Positions 5,936 through 8,545 of a DNA stretch of 8,545 bases are shown here, piece by piece. Source of the stretch: Bacillota bacterium (lineage in GTDB: Bacteria > Bacillota > Clostridia > Lachnospirales > Lachnospiraceae); NCBI GenBank assembly GCA_023441145.1, contig JAEZQN010000110.1:1-8545 (forward strand). Direction: 5' to 3'. Every line of letters starts with the position of its first letter. Position 1 is the stretch's first letter. The translations under genes were made by a program, and so were the position numbers. The notes under the pieces are model-generated. The model saw only the letters and a list, made by a program, of their open reading frames with translations. It made no database searches and was not told where the DNA came from.

Positions 5936-6607
5936 ATGCGTTTAGTATTTTGTAATATTGCATGGATGAAATATTATAGAGGAATCCTGGATAATGGGGG
6001 AGATGAACCTATAATAGGGGGAGCTTATGCTAGAAGGTCAAAGGATATACCCGAACAGTATAATTTTATTAGTACAAAGTTGAAAGCAAGGGATATTGTA
6101 AGTGAGGCTGGTCAGTATTGCCTTGGATATATGGAGACTAAGGCACCTGGTAATTCGAAGAACCAATTATTTATTAATAAGATACCAGGATGTGAGTTGT
6201 TAGAGAATGAAGGTGTTGTAGAGGATGTATTAGTCGTATTCTGTGCCAATCATCCTGATCATAAGTTTACTACAGTAGTTGGTTGGTATGAGCATGCCAC
6301 AGTGTATCAACAATATCAATCCATCTATCTTAAATCTTCTTCAGATGGAGAGGATTATGAGCAGTTGTTTAATGCAGTAGCTAAGGAAGAGAACTGTGTG
6401 CTTTTGCCAATGAAGGAAAGAAGCCGTAAAGCTGTGTGGGGTGTTCCAAGACAGCAAGCAGGTGCTTCCTATGGTTTTTCTCGTACTAATATATGGTATC
6501 CACAGAATAAGGATGACAATCCAAATTTGACTTCTTTTCTTAATCGAATGGTGAAGCAGATTAAGGAATATGGCGATGAGAATTGGATGAATAAAGTGAT
6601 AGAATAA
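5936..6607 (+). CDS. Stand-alone protein with a domain resembling N-termini of HNH-type restriction proteins; function unknown
   Basis: This encodes a 223-residue soluble protein with no signal peptide or membrane segment. AAGGAGG (5919-5925) is ten bases before ATG 5936 and only four before an in-frame TTG at 5930, so ATG is preferred. The opening MRLVFCNIAWMKYYRG, the VVGWYEHATVY motif (114-124), LLP at about 157-159, GVPR (169-172) and SRTNIWYP (182-189) recall, from memory, a domain found N-terminal to HNH or other nuclease domains in putative McrA-like restriction proteins, possibly related to EVE/PUA modified-base readers. That link is recollection and inference, not a search result. 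No HNH, nuclease or other catalytic motif follows: the protein ends soon after the domain with a charged helix (FLNRMVKQIKEYGDENW). No methylase or nuclease gene is adjacent. It is monocistronic, with its own promoter candidates and a terminator behind it. Confidence 0.75.
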   Translation: MRLVFCNIAWMKYYRGILDNGGDEPIIGGAYARRSKDIPEQYNFISTKLKARDIVSEAGQYCLGYMETKAPGNSKNQLFINKIPGCELLENEGVVEDVLVVFCANHPDHKFTTVVGWYEHATVYQQYQSIYLKSSSDGEDYEQLFNAVAKEENCVLLPMKERSRKAVWGVPRQQAGASYGFSRTNIWYPQNKDDNPNLTSFLNRMVKQIKEYGDENWMNKVIE

Positions 6608-6637
6608 TTATTAAGCTGCATAGTTACATACATGGAG

Positions 6638-6669
6638 AATCTCTATAACAATACGTTATAGAGATTTTT
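6638..6669 (+). terminator. Intrinsic terminator of the 223-aa gene
   Basis: AATCTCTATAAC (6638-6649) pairs over twelve bases with GTTATAGAGATT (6655-6666) around a five-base loop, and the right arm runs into five T residues (6665-6669). The stem is AT-rich but long and perfect. It lies 30 bases after the TAA stop. Confidence 0.88.
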
Positions 6670-6690
6670 CTATTATATCATAAATTAGAA

Positions 6691-6717
6691 TAAGAACTTG
6701 TTTATATGTGTCGATAA
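6691..6717 (+). promoter_or_regulatory. Possible sigma-28 (SigD/FliA)-type promoter of the transglutaminase-like gene
   Basis: TAAG (6691-6694) and GTCGATAA (6710-6717) are separated by 15 bases. This is one base from each half of the motility sigma-factor consensus TAAA-N15-GCCGATAA. Transcription would start near 6724, just before the GAGGG ribosome site (6734-6738) and ATG 6746, a good geometry. The sigma-A alternative, TTGTTT (6698-6703) and TATTAG (6721-6726), would start inside the ribosome site and is less likely. Confidence 0.45.
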
Positions 6718-6745
6718 TAGTATTAGAGAAAGAGAGGGATGAAGC

Positions 6746-8545
6746 ATGAAAGAACATATGAAACATAATAAGAAAATAGTCTTTTTATTTATTGGAGTTG
6801 TGTTGTTCCTTGTGGGGTTCACTCGTTGGCCTGTTTATGCATCTGAAGACATAGAGAATAGGACAGGCGTTCAGGAAATAGAGGGATTCTATACAGAACA
6901 TATAGATTCCTCCCAGATTTATAATAAAAAAGCGTCTGCTGCGTATCTCTCAAAATGGGAAAGTTATTCTACATATTATTACTATAATCAAATGAGTAGC
7001 CAAGAAAAGAAGTTCTATGATGGACTGAATTTTATGTGCCTATCTTATTTAGAGGGAACTGAAAGCTTTGATATATATAAAAATAATAAACTGTATGCTA
7101 AATATGTAGCAGTAGGTGAACTTACTTATGACGAAGCAAAAGAAGTATTGCTAATTTTTATCTTTTCTAATCCCCAATATTATTTTATAGATCGCCATTA
7201 TGGATGGGGTGAGTTAAACGGTGTTCGCTTCCTAGCACTAAGTGTGTTTGAGGAATTTAAGGATGGTATCTATAGAAAGCAAGTTACAGAACAAATGGCT
7301 GCTAATATACAAGAATATTATAATCAAATTAATACAAATGCTTCTGTTCAGGAAAAGGAAGTTGCGCTTCATAATTTGTTAGTTCAAAATGTAACCTATG
7401 AATCTGGTGAGTACGATCAAAGTATTTATAGTGTCTTTGTTCAAAAAGAGAGTGTATGTGCAGCATATGCCAAAAGCTTTGCACTATTATGTAATGGACT
7501 AGGAATAGATTGTGTCCTAGTTACTAGTGATAGCCATGCATGGAATAAAATTCGATTAAATGATTCCTGGTATGTAGTAGATAGCACCTGGAATGATCCG
7601 GATCAGGGAGATAGAATAAGATATACATTTTTTAATCGTAGTCAGGACATGATTGAGTTTTTAGATATGTCAGGACAACATAAGGAAGAGGTTTTGTGGG
7701 AGGATTATGGACCAAAATGTATTTTAGATTCTGGTGCTTCTGATAATAGTATTGGAGTAATTCAAGAACCTGTAAACAAGACAGAAGTTCCGACTATAAA
7801 TGCGGTATATGGTGAGGACTATCTAAAAGTAGACCTTTCCTCGCCTACAAAAGATGCTGTACTTTATTATACACTAGATGGTACCAATCCTACTGAAGCG
7901 AATACAAAGTCTTTCCGTTATTATGAGCCATTTATCATAAGAAAGAATAATACATTACAAGTTATCGCTGTTTATAACTCCTTTGCGGACAGCGATGTAT
8001 TGAAATATGTGGTAGATGTAAAACCAAGTAATGCAGCTAAACCTGATATTGTTACAAGTCCTACTAGTAAGACTTATACATACGGAAGTAAGGCTACTGC
8101 GTTAAAGGTAGCAATATCTCCAGTTAATATGGTCAATGTTTCCTATCAGTGGTATGTAAAAACCTCTAATAATGGAAAAGCTACTTCTATTAAGGGGGCT
8201 ACAAATGCAAGTTATATACCGCCATTAACCAAGGTTGGAACGATGTATTATTTCTGTAGGGTAACTAATAGAGATGATAATGCTTTAGTGACAAAGGTAT
8301 CGGATATGTTGTCAGGTACCGCTAAAATTGTCGTTAAACAGGCTTCTATAACTTCTTGTAAGGTTACTAAAATTTCAAATAAGACCTATACTGGTAAGGC
8401 TCAGTTACAATCACCTACAATAACCTACAAGGGTAAGACCCTAGTTAAAAATAAAGATTATACCTTAAGTTATAAGGCGAATCGAGTAGTTGGAAAAGCA
8501 CAATGTATCATAGCTGGAAAAGGTAATTTTACCGGTAAGAAAACC
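6746..8545 (+). CDS. Secreted transglutaminase-like protein with Fn3- and Ig-like repeats (3' end outside window)
   Basis: The frame is open for exactly 600 codons to the window edge with no stop, so the C-terminus is missing. ATG 6746 follows GAGGG (6734-6738) by seven bases; a second in-frame ATG is at codon 5. Residues 1-32 form a signal peptide: a basic start (KHNKK), a hydrophobic core of about 15 residues and a VYA-S cleavage site. Residues 33-190 are probably helical and unrecognised. A transglutaminase-like (papain-fold) core at about 195-300 shows the triad C238 (ESVCAAYAKSF), H264 (DSHAWNKI) and D279 (VVDSTWNDP). Then come a chitobiase-type Fn3 domain at about 348-420 (YYTLDGTNPT, D378), an Ig-like domain at about 433-533 (YQWYVK, YYFCRVTN), and from 535 a repeat with the YTGK / KDYTLSYKAN / GKGNFTG pattern common in Lachnospiraceae surface proteins. 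It probably acts at or outside the cell envelope, as a peptidase or cross-linker of unknown substrate; a cell-wall anchor could lie beyond the window. Confidence 0.9.
   Translation, partial: MKEHMKHNKKIVFLFIGVVLFLVGFTRWPVYASEDIENRTGVQEIEGFYTEHIDSSQIYNKKASAAYLSKWESYSTYYYYNQMSSQEKKFYDGLNFMCLSYLEGTESFDIYKNNKLYAKYVAVGELTYDEAKEVLLIFIFSNPQYYFIDRHYGWGELNGVRFLALSVFEEFKDGIYRKQVTEQMAANIQEYYNQINTNASVQEKEVALHNLLVQNVTYESGEYDQSIYSVFVQKESVCAAYAKSFALLCNGLGIDCVLVTSDSHAWNKIRLNDSWYVVDSTWNDPDQGDRIRYTFFNRSQDMIEFLDMSGQHKEEVLWEDYGPKCILDSGASDNSIGVIQEPVNKTEVPTINAVYGEDYLKVDLSSPTKDAVLYYTLDGTNPTEANTKSFRYYEPFIIRKNNTLQVIAVYNSFADSDVLKYVVDVKPSNAAKPDIVTSPTSKTYTYGSKATALKVAISPVNMVNVSYQWYVKTSNNGKATSIKGATNASYIPPLTKVGTMYYFCRVTNRDDNALVTKVSDMLSGTAKIVVKQASITSCKVTKISNKTYTGKAQLQSPTITYKGKTLVKNKDYTLSYKANRVVGKAQCIIAGKGNFTGKKT

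Overview
The window is low-GC, AT-rich Firmicutes DNA. The gene set points to an anaerobic clostridium, most likely Lachnospiraceae-like: a single-chain pyruvate:ferredoxin oxidoreductase, AAGGAGG ribosome sites, sigma-A TATAAT boxes, U-tailed terminators and a secreted transglutaminase-like protein with Ig-like repeats. Genus and species cannot be fixed from the sequence alone. All supported genes lie on the + strand.

Layout. (1) Positions 2-112 are the unrecognised C-terminal end of a gene that began before the window. (2) Positions 113-310 are a non-coding, palindrome-rich stretch with a 69% GC core, unlike its surroundings. It carries two near-identical hairpins that read as terminators on the - strand. 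(3) Positions 416-1868 hold a probable two-gene operon: a Cys-rich DUF3795-type protein and a CorA-family divalent-cation transporter, closed by a terminator that starts inside the corA stop region. (4) Positions 1912-5651 hold the nifJ (PFOR) transcription unit. It has a 7-2-7 palindrome, a near-consensus promoter, a strong ribosome site, an 1183-residue enzyme with every catalytic and cluster motif intact, and a strong terminator. (5) Positions 5652-5929 are an intergenic region with two hairpins and two promoter candidates. (6) Positions 5936-6607 encode a 223-residue protein with motifs that I recall from the N-terminal domain of some HNH-type restriction proteins, here standing alone; it has its own terminator. 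(7) From 6746 to the window end runs an uninterrupted 600-codon reading frame without a stop. It encodes a secreted protein with a transglutaminase-like Cys-His-Asp triad, a chitobiase-type Fn3 domain, an Ig-like domain and the start of a Lachnospiraceae-type surface repeat. A sigma-28/SigD-like promoter lies just upstream.

How the genes relate. Terminators after corA, nifJ and the 223-aa gene divide the window into independent transcription units, so I do not see one multi-gene system. NifJ is core energy metabolism: pyruvate to acetyl-CoA, CO2 and reduced ferredoxin. CorA handles Mg2+ import, and pairing with a Cys-rich DUF3795 protein may be incidental. The items that most deserve follow-up are the stand-alone 223-aa domain protein, the palindromic islet at 185-310, and the possible motility-sigma control of the secreted transglutaminase-like protein. 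No convincing novel defence system, CRISPR array, tRNA, rRNA or intact insertion sequence is visible.
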